A DNA stretch of 64,000 nt, taken from NCBI GenBank assembly GCA_035621215.1, contig CP141729.1, positions 2,564,944 through 2,628,943 of the forward strand, read 5' to 3'. Within the stretch, counting starts at the first letter, position 1; the number at the start of each line of letters is the position of its first letter. This stretch comes from Oscillospiraceae bacterium MB08-C2-2. Lineage in GTDB: Bacteria > Bacillota > Clostridia > Oscillospirales > Ruminococcaceae. A program made the position numbers and the translations under genes. The notes under the pieces are model-generated. The model had not been told where the DNA came from. It ran no database searches and worked only from the letters and a program-made list of their open reading frames with translations. Below, one piece after another: positions 1 through 9,448 of this stretch.

Positions 1-43
1 CGCCTTGCGCCAGTCCGTTTATGACCTGCTGCAACAATTCCAT
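1..43 (-). CDS. LivH-like branched-chain amino acid ABC permease (5' end only)
   Basis: Only the first 14 codons lie in the window; the gene continues leftward off the edge. They begin MELLQQVINGLAQG, the characteristic amphipathic N-terminus of LivH-type inner-membrane permeases. A GGAGGT ribosome-binding site lies just upstream of the ATG. It follows, in the same direction, the periplasmic-binding-type lipoprotein gene at 158-1360, which is the usual partner in LivK-LivH-LivM-LivG-LivF importers. The assignment rests on 14 residues plus context. A short dyad (AGCCTGC/GCAGGCT, near 105-155) in the gap could tune the ratio of binding protein to permease. Confidence 0.6.
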   Translation of the reverse strand, partial: MELLQQVINGLAQG

Positions 44-157
44 TGCCGATACCTCCAGCCTATGATGTTATCTTTGCTTTTTCTTTGAACCTTATATTCC
101 CGCACAGCCTGCCCGGCGGTTCCCTTGGAGCAGGCTATACCGGAATACCCTCTTTGT

Positions 158-1360
158 TTATTCAGCCATTACAAAGCTTTTGTCTTTGATTGTCAATGTC
201 AGATAATCCCGAACCCAGTCATTGTCCTCATTAAAGGATACCGTTCCCGTTACACCTTTATAGTTGGTGGTTTTAAGAGCTTCCTTAAAGGTTTCACGGC
301 TCAGCTCGCCGGATGCAAGGGCTCTTTCGGCCGCTTCTGCAATCACATACATCTGGTCATAGGCCAACGCTGCAAAGCCATCCGGTTCCACGCCGTATTT
401 CTTTTTATATTTGGCAACCAGCTCTTGCACCTTTGGGTCCGGGTTGTTGGCCACATAGACCCCGATTACAAAGACACCCTCGGAGGAATCGCCTGCAATC
501 TCAATGGTTTTGGCATTGTATAAACCGGTTCCACCAATAACAGGCACATCCACCCCGTTTTGTTTAAGCTGGCGGATAATAAGCCCGGAATCCGCCATGG
601 TTCCGCAAAGTGCAACGGCATCGGGATTCATCCCCTTTGCAGTGGTAATCTGGGCTGTAAAATCCTGATCGGTGGCAAGATAGGTCAGACTGCCCAGCGT
701 GGTTCCGCCGTTGGCTTCAAGATAACCCTTAAAGCTGTCGCTCAGGCCAATGCCATAGTCGTTGTTGACATAAAAGACCGCTACATTTTTATAGCCCCGG
801 CTTAAAAGAGCCTTTGCCATCTGGGGCCCCACCGCCGCATCCTGAACCGACATGCGGAAGAAATATTCGCTGGAGCCGGTAAGCTGGGGAGAACTGGAGC
901 TGACCACCAGCTCGGGAAGGCCTGCATTGTCCACAATGGGCACCATGGCAAGGGTTGCAGAGGAATTGCAGGAGCCGCCAATTGCCAGAATGGCATCGTT
1001 ATCGGCAAATTTTTGGGCCCCCGATGCCGCTCTTTGGGGGTCACCTTGGTCATCGTATGTACTGAGCACTATTTTTGCACCGTTAACGCCACCTGCCCCG
1101 TTGATTTCATCCATTGCCAGCTCATAGCCCTGCTTCTGGCTGACCCCCATGCTGCCGGAATTGCCGGTCATGGGTGCAACCAAACCGATTTCGATATCCT
1201 TGACCGGGGTGATGGGCTGAGCCTGGGAACTTGGCTGAGCGGCGGAGGGCTGCTGTGCACTGGAACTTCCGGCGCTTGCGCTTGGGGCTGCACAGCCCAC
1301 CAGCATCAGCCCCGCTAAGGCACTTGCTGTTGCGGCATAAAGAAATTTCCTGATTTTCAT
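158..1360 (-). CDS. Branched-chain amino acid-type ABC transporter substrate-binding lipoprotein
   Basis: A 400-residue extracytoplasmic solute receptor of the Leu/Ile/Val-binding (Peripla_BP_6) family. The N-terminus is a lipoprotein signal (basic MKIRK, hydrophobic stretch, lipobox LVGC at about residues 20-23), so the mature protein would be anchored through a lipidated Cys. A Ser/Ala/Gln-rich linker to about residue 50 precedes the family core, which starts DIEIGLVAPMTGNSG. An AGGAGG site lies 6-8 bases before the ATG. The start of a LivH-like permease follows 114 bp downstream. The ligand cannot be read from sequence; the neighbouring D-hydroxyacid, racemase and aminotransferase genes would suit an amino acid or related carboxylate. 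Confidence 0.9.
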   Translation of the reverse strand: MKIRKFLYAATASALAGLMLVGCAAPSASAGSSSAQQPSAAQPSSQAQPITPVKDIEIGLVAPMTGNSGSMGVSQKQGYELAMDEINGAGGVNGAKIVLSTYDDQGDPQRAASGAQKFADNDAILAIGGSCNSSATLAMVPIVDNAGLPELVVSSSSPQLTGSSEYFFRMSVQDAAVGPQMAKALLSRGYKNVAVFYVNNDYGIGLSDSFKGYLEANGGTTLGSLTYLATDQDFTAQITTAKGMNPDAVALCGTMADSGLIIRQLKQNGVDVPVIGGTGLYNAKTIEIAGDSSEGVFVIGVYVANNPDPKVQELVAKYKKKYGVEPDGFAALAYDQMYVIAEAAERALASGELSRETFKEALKTTNYKGVTGTVSFNEDNDWVRDYLTLTIKDKSFVMAE

Positions 1361-1433
1361 ATCAATACCTCCTAGCTTTTTTATGTTAAATATGGCTTGC
1401 GCATATCAAACCCGCCGACAGACAAATGAGGGA

Positions 1434-2588
1434 TTAAAAAGCAAAATAATCATGAAGCATCAGCATAACCGATAAATAGGTTCGCATATAGTGGTCATTT
1501 AAATCCCATCCGCAAAGCTGGTTGATTTTATTGATGCGGTGTGTTAGGGTATGGCGGTGTATAAAAAGCCGGGAAGCTGTGGCGGATTGTGCTCCGCCTT
1601 GGGCCAGATAGACCCGCAGTGTATGAACATAGCTGGTGCCGTGAGCCCGGTCATAATCCAGCAGGGTATGTAAAACGCTTTGCTTGCCCACCACACTTTG
1701 GCGGCTGTTCCGGTTTATGGCATGAAACAATTCAAAAAAAGGCAGGTTCGGAGCGTAGCAGGTGCCCCGTCTGGCTCCCACCCGCAAAAGGGTTTCGCAG
1801 CAGCGCAGCGCATCGGTATAGGCTGCATCCAGCATGGTGGGGGAAGGCGTTTTCTGTACGCCGATAAAAAAATTCACGTGCCGCTGCTCGGACATAAAGG
1901 TAAGCAGGATAGTCAGCTCAAAGATGCAGTTGTTGATAGAGCTGCCCCTTGGCAGCACCAGACAAAAGACCATGCTGCCCTCCGGCACCGATGCCTTACA
2001 AAGAAACGCTCCTTGGGAACTGAGATAGGAACTGATTCGCATCATACCCTCCTCAACATGCTTCATGTTGAGGCTATCATCCGCGACCATAGCCAGCAGG
2101 GTATAAACCTGATCCGGCGAAGCAAAAAGAATTGCCTGATCTTCCATCACCGCTTTGAGATATTTCTGGCGGAGAACCTCAATCCAGCTATCCGTTTCCA
2201 CAGCGCCTAATTCGATTTGTTCAATGAGGGTATGGACAATAGCAGAAAAGGTAAGCTCGGGAGGCAACAACAGCACCGGGATGCCGTATTGCTCTGCCTG
2301 AGAGAGGATATAGGAGGGGATCTCGTTGATATAGTAGCCGGTTTGAATGGCTATCCCGCATATATCCCGCTGGTGAAGCGCATACATGAGGCCTTTGTGG
2401 CGTTCTTCATCGCTCAGGCGATACCCTGTTGTTACCAGAAGCTCTCCCTTTTGCAGCGATTCCGGTGTATCCAGAATCTCCATGACTGTAACCCATGTAA
2501 CAGGCTTATCGGCGCCCGGGTAACCGGCCACCAGCTTAATGCCGTTTAACAGATTCTTGGTAACAATGTCCCTCACTCGCAGTGCCAA
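1434..2588 (-). CDS. PucR/CdaR-type transcriptional regulator
   Basis: A protein of about 384 residues with a PucR-like N-terminal domain (LRVRDIV...GYPGADKPVTWVTVMEI, TTGYRLSDEE) and a C-terminal helix-turn-helix of the PucR C-terminal type (LAQGGAQSATASRLFIHRHTLTHRINKI). This family controls purine, sugar-acid, hydroxy-acid and amino-acid catabolism. The frame is open further to a TTG at 2609, but that lies inside a perfect inverted repeat; the TTG at 2588, preceded by GAGGTGA, is the better start. It is transcribed toward the transporter genes (1-1360) and away from the dehydrogenase at 2979. The sequence shared between its promoter region and position 10512 suggests it also controls the operon ending at 6473. 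Confidence 0.82.
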   Translation of the reverse strand: MALRVRDIVTKNLLNGIKLVAGYPGADKPVTWVTVMEILDTPESLQKGELLVTTGYRLSDEERHKGLMYALHQRDICGIAIQTGYYINEIPSYILSQAEQYGIPVLLLPPELTFSAIVHTLIEQIELGAVETDSWIEVLRQKYLKAVMEDQAILFASPDQVYTLLAMVADDSLNMKHVEEGMMRISSYLSSQGAFLCKASVPEGSMVFCLVLPRGSSINNCIFELTILLTFMSEQRHVNFFIGVQKTPSPTMLDAAYTDALRCCETLLRVGARRGTCYAPNLPFFELFHAINRNSRQSVVGKQSVLHTLLDYDRAHGTSYVHTLRVYLAQGGAQSATASRLFIHRHTLTHRINKINQLCGWDLNDHYMRTYLSVMLMLHDYFAF

Positions 2589-2606
2589 GCCGCTCACCTC
2601 ACTCCA

Positions 2607-2673
2607 CAAAAATAGACAAAGGCGTTTATTATCTACATGAAAATAGAATAATAAACGCCTTTGTCTATTTTTG
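2607..2673. promoter_or_regulatory. Perfect 26-bp inverted repeat, probable regulator operator
   Basis: Positions 2607-2632 and 2648-2673 are exact reverse complements of each other, separated by 15 bases. The right arm contains AAACGCCTTTGTCT (2653-2666), which recurs exactly at 10512-10525 upstream of the D-hydroxyacid operon. The repeat sits immediately upstream of the PucR-type gene, between it and the divergently transcribed dehydrogenase. An autoregulatory operator is the preferred reading. A foldback hairpin or bidirectional terminator is the alternative, but no long T-run follows either arm. Confidence 0.65.
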
Positions 2674-2978
2674 ATTTACTTCACGATAGCATAATAAAAC
2701 TTCAAAGTCAAATAGTATTGTGTGGTTTCCTACAAATTGTTAAACAAAGAACAAAACTGTACTACAAAATGTCCACCATTCTTATCAATTGGACAGAATG
2801 TACACCCTTTAGCGAAATAATATACAGATTGGAGATTGCATTCTGCAATTTCTTTGTTTATGATTAAACACAAATTAAAAGGTCTTAGAATGATTGGTGT
2901 TTTTTCACAGGATATCCCGCCTGTTTGAAATTCAAAACTGGGGCTTTGAGGGATAAATATGTATAAAGGAGGGCTATT
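2674..2978. other. AT-rich divergent intergenic region
   Basis: About 300 bases without a credible gene. This AT-rich stretch should hold the promoter of the dehydrogenase at 2979, whose AAAGGAGG ribosome-binding site lies at about 2966-2973. No further copy of the 14-base operator word and no riboswitch-like structure was recognised. Confidence 0.5.
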
Positions 2979-3998
2979 ATGTGTAAAATACTGGTCACGG
3001 AGCCGATTGATCCGGTCGGAATAAACTATTTGAGGGAACAGGGCTACGAGGTTATCTTGGGCACCGGCCCTGAGGAAGAAACCATCCTGCGGGAAGCAGC
3101 CAGTTGCAGCGGCATATTAACCCGCAACGGCAAGCTGACCGAACGGGTGCTCAAGGGCTGCCCCGGGCTGCGAGTTGTTTCTATGCATGGGGTGGGGGTG
3201 GATTGCATCGATGTGGATGCCGCCACCAGACTGGGCATTCAGGTGACCAATGCAGCCAACTCCAACCAAAGCTCTGTGGCCGAATATACCATCGGGCTGA
3301 TCCTTATGCTGGCAAAGAACTCCATTGCTTATAACAACGGACTTAAAAGCGGCAATATGGGGGTACGGCAGCTCTTTGGCAGCGATGTTCGGGGAAAAAC
3401 GCTGGGCATTATTGGTATGGGCAACATTGGAACACAGGTTGCCCATATGGGGGCAACCGGCCTGCTGATGCGTGTAATCGGCTATAACCGCCGCATTCCC
3501 CGGGCCCAAAAGACCGACTTCGGCCTGATTACTCCGGATATGGATGCGGTCATCAGCAATGCGGATTTCCTTTCACTGCATCTGCCGGGCGGTTCTTCCA
3601 CCCACCGGCTCATTGGCAAACGAGAGCTTTCCCTGATGAATCCCACCGCTTATCTCATTAACACAGGGCGGGGGGAAGTTGTTGACGAAGGAGCGCTTAT
3701 CGAAGCGCTGCAAGGCAGAAAAATCGCCGGTGCTGCGCTGGATGTATTTGAAGGCAATCTGCCCAAGAAAGATAATCCCCTGCTTTCTATGGAAAATGTG
3801 ATTGCCACCCCTCATACCGCCGCCTTTACAACCGAAGCTTTGGAGCGGATGGCCTATCAGGCCGCACTGGGTATTGTGGAGGTATTGGAAAACCGCTCCA
3901 TTACCTATCCCGTTAATAAGCTGGCTGCTTCACAGGCCAAAAGCCAGAGCTTTACCTCGGTGATGAATTTTTTTCGCCATGAGTTTGGCTACTGCTGA
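2979..3998 (+). CDS. D-isomer-specific 2-hydroxyacid dehydrogenase (phosphoglycerate dehydrogenase-like)
   Basis: A 339-residue NAD-dependent dehydrogenase that reduces 2-oxoacids to D-2-hydroxyacids or the reverse. The Rossmann motif GIIGMGNIG lies near residue 145. The catalytic Arg is in NTGRGEVVDEG (about 230) and the catalytic His in TPHTAAFT (about 279). The length fits a single-domain-pair enzyme without the ACT regulatory domain of long SerA. Strong AAAGGAGG site before the ATG. It is divergent from the PucR-type regulator and separated from it by the 26-bp inverted repeat, so co-regulation is plausible. The substrate is unassigned; hydroxypyruvate or phosphoglycerate-like compounds are possible. 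Confidence 0.85.
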   Translation: MCKILVTEPIDPVGINYLREQGYEVILGTGPEEETILREAASCSGILTRNGKLTERVLKGCPGLRVVSMHGVGVDCIDVDAATRLGIQVTNAANSNQSSVAEYTIGLILMLAKNSIAYNNGLKSGNMGVRQLFGSDVRGKTLGIIGMGNIGTQVAHMGATGLLMRVIGYNRRIPRAQKTDFGLITPDMDAVISNADFLSLHLPGGSSTHRLIGKRELSLMNPTAYLINTGRGEVVDEGALIEALQGRKIAGAALDVFEGNLPKKDNPLLSMENVIATPHTAAFTTEALERMAYQAALGIVEVLENRSITYPVNKLAASQAKSQSFTSVMNFFRHEFGYC

Positions 3999-4032
3999 AA
4001 AAACACTGATCTGAGCAAAGTATAAGGGGGGT

Positions 4033-4077
4033 CCTCTTTGGCAAGCAGCCGCCTGCCAAAAGAGGGCTTCTTTTTCT
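4033..4077 (+). terminator. Rho-independent terminator after the dehydrogenase
   Basis: A stem of CCTCTTTGGCA against TGCCAAAAGAGG with a 10-base loop is followed by CTTCTTTTT. It lies 35 bp after the dehydrogenase stop. The remaining leader to the NAD synthetase start (about 4080-4304) contains a second hairpin, GACTGAAA (4091-4098) with TTTCAGTC (4112-4119), and no recognised riboswitch. Confidence 0.8.
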
Positions 4078-4304
4078 GTATGCTCACATAGACTGAAAGG
4101 CGCAGAAGGGTTTTCAGTCAGTGGATACAGTCTATACTATGATCATGAGCAGTTTATCCTCCCCCGGGTTGTAGCCACGGTAAAGCAGAAATTGAACCGA
4201 ACAGCTTGCTTTTACGGGCTGTTTGTCGTAAACTGATTTCAGCAAAGGTGCTTTTTCCGGGTGGAGGAGCATCCTTTTTTACTCTGAAAGAAAGGTGATT
4301 CCCT

Positions 4305-6212
4305 ATGCTGGATAGTTTTGTTCGGGTTGCTGCCGCCACTCCGGAAATCCGTGTGGCAGACCCTGCTTATAATGCCAAACAAATCCTCGCCCTGATGGCC
4401 CGGGCCGATTCTGAAGAGGTTCAGCTGCTTTGCCTGCCGGAGCTTTGCCTCACCGGCTATACCTGCGGCGACCTTTTTCATCAAAGCGCCCTGCTGACCG
4501 AAACAATAAAAGCACTCGAACTTATACGCCGTGAAAGCAGCCGCTATTCCCTGACCACCGCTTTAGGAATGCCGGTTTCTATACAGGGCAAGCTCTATAA
4601 CACTGCCGTGATTCTTTCCGGCGGGAAGATCGTGGGGATTGTCCCCAAGACCCATCTGCCCGGCTACAGCGAATTTTATGAGCCCCGGCATTTTGTGCCT
4701 GCCCCCGATCACAATACTGTCATTTCGCTGTTGGGCGAAAAGATTCCCTTTGGGAGCAAGCTGCTGTTTCAATGCGAAGAATCTTCCGATTTTTTCTTCG
4801 CTGTGGAGATTTGCGAGGATTTATGGGCGCCCTGCCCACCCAGCATTTCCCATGCTGTTCACGGGGCCAATGTGATCTTGAACCTTTCTGCCAGCGACGA
4901 AACAGTGGGGAAAGCCGCTTACCGGCGCTCGCTGGTATCGGGGCAATCCGCCCGGCTGATTTGCGGCTATGTGTATGCGGGTGCTGGACAAGGTGAAAGT
5001 ACCACCGATATGGTGTTTGCCGGGCACAACCTGATCTGCGAAAACGGCTCTATTTTAGCGGAATCCCCCCTGTTTGGGGAAGGCTGGGCCTGTTCCGAGT
5101 TGGATTTGTGCGCCATGGCCTACGATAGGCGGCGAATGAATACCTTTTCGCCGGAATCGGAGGGCTATGAGATCATTCCCTTTTCAGCAAAACCAAGGTG
5201 GCTTTCCCTGGGCCGCAAAATCGATCCCACCCCTTTTGTTCCCTCCGACCCAGCCCTTCGCCGGCAGCGCTGCATGGATATTATGGCCATTCAGGCCGCC
5301 GGTCTTGCCAAACGGCTGAGCCATACCGGCGGCAACGGGATTCTGGGTATTTCCGGTGGACTGGATAGCAGCCTTGCCCTGCTGGTGGCCTGCGATGCAT
5401 TGCGCCTAATCGGCAAAGACCCCAGTGGGCTTCTGGCGGTTACGATGCCCTGCTTCGGCACAACCTCCCGCACGCGGGAAAATGCGCTCCGCCTTTGTGT
5501 GGCTGTGGGTGTGCCCTGTCGGGAAATTGATATCAGTCGGCAAACAGAACTGCATCTGCGGGAGCTGGGGCACGATCTCAACCGCCACGACGTGGTCTAT
5601 GAAAATGCCCAGGCACGTATCCGCACCTTGCAGCTGATGAATTTGGCCAACCAATCCGGCGGCATTGTAATCGGCACAGGGGATCTTTCTGAGCTGGCGC
5701 TGGGTTGGGCCACCTACAACGGCGACCATATGAGCATGTATGCTGTCAATGCAGGGGTACCCAAAACCTTGGTGCGGCATTTGATTGAATATGTGGCGGA
5801 TACCTGCGGGGATGATGCGCTTCGGGCGGTTCTGCTGGATATTCTGGATACACCCATCAGCCCGGAGCTTTTGCCGCCGGATGGGGATTCGATTCTTCAA
5901 AAAACCGAGGAACTGGTGGGCCCTTATGAGCTGAGCGATTTTTACCTGTATCATTTGGTGCGGTGGGGCCGCGCCCCAGCCCTGATTTACCGGCTGGCCT
6001 GCTTGGCATTCCAGGGGCGCTATACCGAAAAGGAAATTCTGCACTGGCTCAAAATATTTGTGCGGCGCTTCTTTGCTCAGCAGTTTAAGCGGAGCTGCAT
6101 ACCGGACGGCCCTAAAATCGGTTCGGTTACACTCTCGCCCCGGGCAGATTGGAGAATGCCCAGCGACGCGGTGTGCGATGCATGGCTGCAAAGTCTGGAA
6201 GAAATCGAGTAA
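4305..6212 (+). CDS. nadE: Glutamine-dependent NAD(+) synthetase
   Basis: A 635-residue two-domain enzyme that makes NAD from deamido-NAD, ATP and glutamine. The N-terminal nitrilase-type glutaminase domain (about 1-270) shows the Glu-Lys-Cys triad context: PELCLTGY, PKTHLPGY, and VEICEDLW near residue 170. The C-terminal synthetase domain has the PP-loop SGGLDSS near residue 350 and the GTGDLSE and GWATYNGDHM motifs. The length is typical for the long bacterial NadE. AAAGG site 8 bases before the ATG. It stands alone between two terminators, so it is probably a housekeeping single-gene unit. Confidence 0.96.
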   Translation: MLDSFVRVAAATPEIRVADPAYNAKQILALMARADSEEVQLLCLPELCLTGYTCGDLFHQSALLTETIKALELIRRESSRYSLTTALGMPVSIQGKLYNTAVILSGGKIVGIVPKTHLPGYSEFYEPRHFVPAPDHNTVISLLGEKIPFGSKLLFQCEESSDFFFAVEICEDLWAPCPPSISHAVHGANVILNLSASDETVGKAAYRRSLVSGQSARLICGYVYAGAGQGESTTDMVFAGHNLICENGSILAESPLFGEGWACSELDLCAMAYDRRRMNTFSPESEGYEIIPFSAKPRWLSLGRKIDPTPFVPSDPALRRQRCMDIMAIQAAGLAKRLSHTGGNGILGISGGLDSSLALLVACDALRLIGKDPSGLLAVTMPCFGTTSRTRENALRLCVAVGVPCREIDISRQTELHLRELGHDLNRHDVVYENAQARIRTLQLMNLANQSGGIVIGTGDLSELALGWATYNGDHMSMYAVNAGVPKTLVRHLIEYVADTCGDDALRAVLLDILDTPISPELLPPDGDSILQKTEELVGPYELSDFYLYHLVRWGRAPALIYRLACLAFQGRYTEKEILHWLKIFVRRFFAQQFKRSCIPDGPKIGSVTLSPRADWRMPSDAVCDAWLQSLEEIE

Positions 6213-6250
6213 GGCAAAGCCCGCCTATCACAATAGATGGCAAAAAACAC

Positions 6251-6290
6251 ACGGCTGCATACCCCATCCGGGGGATGCAGCCGTTAACTT
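6251..6290 (+). terminator. Terminator between nadE and the convergent racemase-like gene
   Basis: The 10-bp perfect stem ACGGCTGCAT (6251-6260) and ATGCAGCCGT (6275-6284) is preceded by an A-rich tract and followed by TAACTTTTG. It lies between convergent genes and could serve both directions. The rest of the 260-bp gap shows nothing further. Confidence 0.7.
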
Positions 6291-6472
6291 TTGTGGACAA
6301 AACCAATGAACTGACAAACAGGCAGTACCCTTTATTGCTTGCTTTCTCTGTAGTTAAGTTTACTTTGACCAAGAAATATCGCCTTTTTGGCCGAAGAGGC
6401 CCAATCCCCGGGGGCCATGGGGCGGTATCGGATGCCCCCCTAAAACTTTTTGCAGCGATAAACCGATGCAGC

Positions 6473-7210
6473 CTAAAACATACCTTCTCCATACCGGCGA
6501 ACCTTGATACAGGAATCGATGAATTCAATGAGCTGATTGATCCCGAATACCGGCACACCGGAAACCTCCTGAATCAGCCCGGCAAAGGGGGAATAATTCT
6601 GGCATTCCAGCAGAATGGCCCCTGTTTCCGGGTAGTTTCTCATATGCTGCTCGGTTACTTCCCGCATACAGTGGCTCAAGGTTTTTAGATTGCCTTCAAG
6701 GTGATCCCCTATAATCAGCTGGGAAAGCTCCGAATCCTGGGGGATTCCACTTATACAAACGGGAATATCTTTGGATGACCAGCCCATTTGGAGAAAGATT
6801 TCCTCGGTGATCAGCTGGGGAGAAAGGGTGAGAATGCCCACCTTTTGGGTTCGATTGATCATGGCATAGACCATAGGCCCAAGAAGCAGCGTGGAGGTGA
6901 AAACCGGAATGCGAACCGCATCCGCCAACTGGCGCTGGAAGCCTGCCAAAAAGCTGCAGCTGGTGGTGATGGCTTTGCAGCCCTCCTTTTCCAAACTTTG
7001 TGCGGCGCTGATAAAAGGCTTGAGAAGCTGTTCCTCTGCCTTGCAGTCATCCAGACGAAAGCCCTCCACACCTTCCACCGTTTTATAGCGTACCGGGATG
7101 CGAAAGGTTCTTGCGTTGCCAATATCACCAAGGATGCGTGGAAAAACCGTTGGCATCATGAGAATGCCGATATCCTGACCGTAATTGGTATAGCCGCCTT
7201 TAATTTCCAT
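6473..7210 (-). CDS. Asp/Glu racemase superfamily protein
   Basis: A 245-residue protein of the aspartate/glutamate/hydantoin racemase superfamily. The two cysteines expected to abstract protons from either face of the substrate are visible in ITTSCSFLA (about residue 84) and LLECQNYSPF (about 200). The family includes amino-acid racemases, maleate isomerase and AroM-like proteins; the exact substrate cannot be told. It is the last gene of a leftward cluster with an AEC transporter, an aminotransferase and a D-hydroxyacid dehydrogenase, which fits stereoinversion of an amino acid feeding a D-hydroxyacid route. A 126-bp gap with a TTGCGC-type dyad separates it from the transporter, so it may also have its own promoter. 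Confidence 0.8.
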   Translation of the reverse strand: MEIKGGYTNYGQDIGILMMPTVFPRILGDIGNARTFRIPVRYKTVEGVEGFRLDDCKAEEQLLKPFISAAQSLEKEGCKAITTSCSFLAGFQRQLADAVRIPVFTSTLLLGPMVYAMINRTQKVGILTLSPQLITEEIFLQMGWSSKDIPVCISGIPQDSELSQLIIGDHLEGNLKTLSHCMREVTEQHMRNYPETGAILLECQNYSPFAGLIQEVSGVPVFGINQLIEFIDSCIKVRRYGEGMF

Positions 7211-7336
7211 AGAGGATATCCCCCTTTCATTGTCGTCAAATTTATATTCAAATGCCTGCCCATGCTAAAAAATCGCATACAGGCTTAGATTGCGCTCTCA
7301 GGGCGCAAGGGGTTTGATCTATTATGTACACCCGCT

Positions 7337-8236
7337 CTATTGCCCGATTAGCAGCCCCCATAGGGGAAGGGTCAGCATCGAGAGTATGATGCTCATAAAA
7401 ACACAACGGGAGGCGAAATCAGAATCACAGCCGTATTTTTCCGCCAGCATGGCTGTGGTGCTGCCTGCAGGCATAGCCGCCAGCAAAACCGTTACACCCA
7501 CCAGCAGCGAATCGATTCGCAAAAGGGATAGAACCGCATAAAGGCTAATGGGAATCAGCAGCAGCCGCACCACAGAAAAGTACAAAAGGCGGCGGTCAAG
7601 AAGGCTGCCCTTTATATCGGCGGAGGCCAGAATTCCACCAATCACAAACATGGATATTGCAGTGGTGCAGCTGCCGATATAGGCAATGGCATCCCCCAGA
7701 AATTCCGGCGGGCGCAGCCCGGTCAGCATCAGAACAAACCCGATGACAACCGCTAGAATACAGGGATGTGTGGCAAGGGTTTTCAGCACCTTTTTCCGGT
7801 CGGTGGCAGTGAAGAGCGAAAGCCCGGCCGACCACATAAAAAAGCGGAGCGGAATCAGAGAAATCGAGGCATAAAAGAGCCCCTCGTGCCCAAACACCCC
7901 AAAAGCAACCGGGTTGCCCATAAACCCGGCATTGGAGCAGATGGTGGCATATTGAAGGATGATTCTCTGCTCTTTAGGAATGCTTCTGTATAAAAGCTTG
8001 CTGAGGATCAGATAAAAAATCTGGGCACAAATGGATATAAGCAAAATCCACCCGGATTTGAGAATCCGATCATAAGTAAATTCAATCAGAAAGGATTGAA
8101 TGATGCTGCAAGGTAAAATAACAGCGATAAATAAATCCGATACCTTTTTGCGCACCTCAGCGGTGAGAAGGCCCTTTTTTGCAGCCCAAAAGCCAACCCC
8201 CATCAAGAGAAACAAGGTCATTTGCAATTTGATCAT
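7337..8236 (-). CDS. Auxin efflux carrier (AEC) family transporter
   Basis: A 299-residue integral membrane protein with about ten hydrophobic segments, starting MIKLQMTLFLLMGVGFWAAKKG, typical of the AEC/Mem_trans family. Bacterial members move malate, malonate and related carboxylates. It overlaps the aminotransferase stop by 4 bp (ATGA), so the two are translationally coupled. In this operon it is the likely route in or out for the hydroxy or keto acid handled by the adjacent enzymes; this substrate is an inference. Confidence 0.88.
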   Translation of the reverse strand: MIKLQMTLFLLMGVGFWAAKKGLLTAEVRKKVSDLFIAVILPCSIIQSFLIEFTYDRILKSGWILLISICAQIFYLILSKLLYRSIPKEQRIILQYATICSNAGFMGNPVAFGVFGHEGLFYASISLIPLRFFMWSAGLSLFTATDRKKVLKTLATHPCILAVVIGFVLMLTGLRPPEFLGDAIAYIGSCTTAISMFVIGGILASADIKGSLLDRRLLYFSVVRLLLIPISLYAVLSLLRIDSLLVGVTVLLAAMPAGSTTAMLAEKYGCDSDFASRCVFMSIILSMLTLPLWGLLIGQ

Positions 8237-9429
8237 ATCTGCACAAGCCCTTTTACAAAATTTTCCATTCTACTGAGCCCTTCCCGAATATCTTCCTCCG
8301 AGGCAGCGTAGGAAATCCGGATATATCGGCCGCAATGGTCACCCAAACCGATGGCAGGCACCGAGGCAACCCCGCATTCTTTCAACAGACGCTGGGCAAA
8401 CTCCTCGCCGGTAAGCCCGGTTTCGGAAACATCCACCATCACATAAAAGGCACCATAAGGAATCCCACAGCGCAGACCTCCAATGCCCTGCAAGCCTTTG
8501 AGCAGCAGCTGCCTTCTGGCAGCAAAGCGCTCCACCATAGCGGATACCGCCGCCTTGGTTTCCGGCAAGCGGATAGAATCCGCCAAGCCCTTTTGAATAA
8601 AGGTGGGCGAGCAGGTTGTGGTATATTGATGCATACGCAGAATACGCTCGCACAGGCGGCGATCCGCCGCAATATACCCCAGCCTCCACCCAGTCATGGC
8701 ATATGTTTTGGAAAAGCCGCTGATGATAATGCTGCGCTCCTTCATCCCCTCCAATGCGCCAATGGAGCAGAATTCTGCCCCATCATACACCAGAGCGGCA
8801 TACATTTCATCGGATACAACCAGCAGGTCATAGCGGAGAGCCAGCTCCCCGATGGCTTCCAGACAGTCGAGTGGATATACCGCCCCTGTGGGGTTGTTGG
8901 GGTTGTTGAGAACCAACATCCGGGTGCGGGGGGTAATCAGCCGTTCCAGCTCAGCCGGTTCTGGGATAAATCCGTTCTCTGCCTTAAGGGGAAGCTCCAC
9001 CATAACCCCGCCGCAAAAGCGGATCAGATTCTTATAGCTCACAAAGGCCGGTGTGAACACAATCACCTCGTCGCCGGGATCAATAAAGGCTAGGAGCGCA
9101 TTGTTAATCGCTTCGGCGCCGCTGGTTGTAATGAGAATCTCGGTTTCCGGGTCATAGACTGCGGTGGTTTGCTCGGTAATTTCCTCCGCTAGAACCTGCC
9201 GAAGCTGGGGCAGCCCCCGATTGGAGCAATAGTGTGTATAGTTCTCGTTTATGGCCCGGATGGTTGCTTCTTTAACAGGCTGGGGGGTATTGAAATCCGG
9301 CTCCCCCGCACTGAATGGAATCACCCAGCGGCCCTCTGCACGAAGCGCAGCCGCCCAATCCAGCATCATACGTATCGGCGAGGGCTCCATGCGGTTAACG
9401 GCCGCAGAGCCTTTGTATATTTTTTCCAC
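8233..9429 (-). CDS. Class I/II PLP-dependent aminotransferase
   Basis: A 398-residue fold-type I aminotransferase, cytosolic. It shows PFSAGEPDFNTP at the N-terminus, the NNPNNPTGAVY motif, SDEMYAAL with the cofactor-binding Asp, and the Schiff-base Lys in SGFSKTYAMTGWRLGY (about residue 235). It resembles AspC/PatA-type enzymes. The start is GTG with GGTGAAGG upstream. It follows the dehydrogenase by 19 bp and overlaps the transporter by 4 bp. It could interconvert an amino acid and the 2-oxoacid used by the neighbouring D-hydroxyacid dehydrogenase. Confidence 0.93.
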   Translation of the reverse strand: MEKIYKGSAAVNRMEPSPIRMMLDWAAALRAEGRWVIPFSAGEPDFNTPQPVKEATIRAINENYTHYCSNRGLPQLRQVLAEEITEQTTAVYDPETEILITTSGAEAINNALLAFIDPGDEVIVFTPAFVSYKNLIRFCGGVMVELPLKAENGFIPEPAELERLITPRTRMLVLNNPNNPTGAVYPLDCLEAIGELALRYDLLVVSDEMYAALVYDGAEFCSIGALEGMKERSIIISGFSKTYAMTGWRLGYIAADRRLCERILRMHQYTTTCSPTFIQKGLADSIRLPETKAAVSAMVERFAARRQLLLKGLQGIGGLRCGIPYGAFYVMVDVSETGLTGEEFAQRLLKECGVASVPAIGLGDHCGRYIRISYAASEEDIREGLSRMENFVKGLVQI

Positions 9430-9448
9430 AAACCTTCACCCTATCCTT

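Noticed and set aside
2589-2609. Upstream TTG start for the PucR-type gene
   Set aside because: It lies inside the perfect inverted repeat and has no ribosome-binding site; the TTG at 2588 has GAGGTGA.
5406-6191. 261-codon open frame antisense to nadE
   Set aside because: It is a shadow of a well-supported gene, with no start signals or family features.
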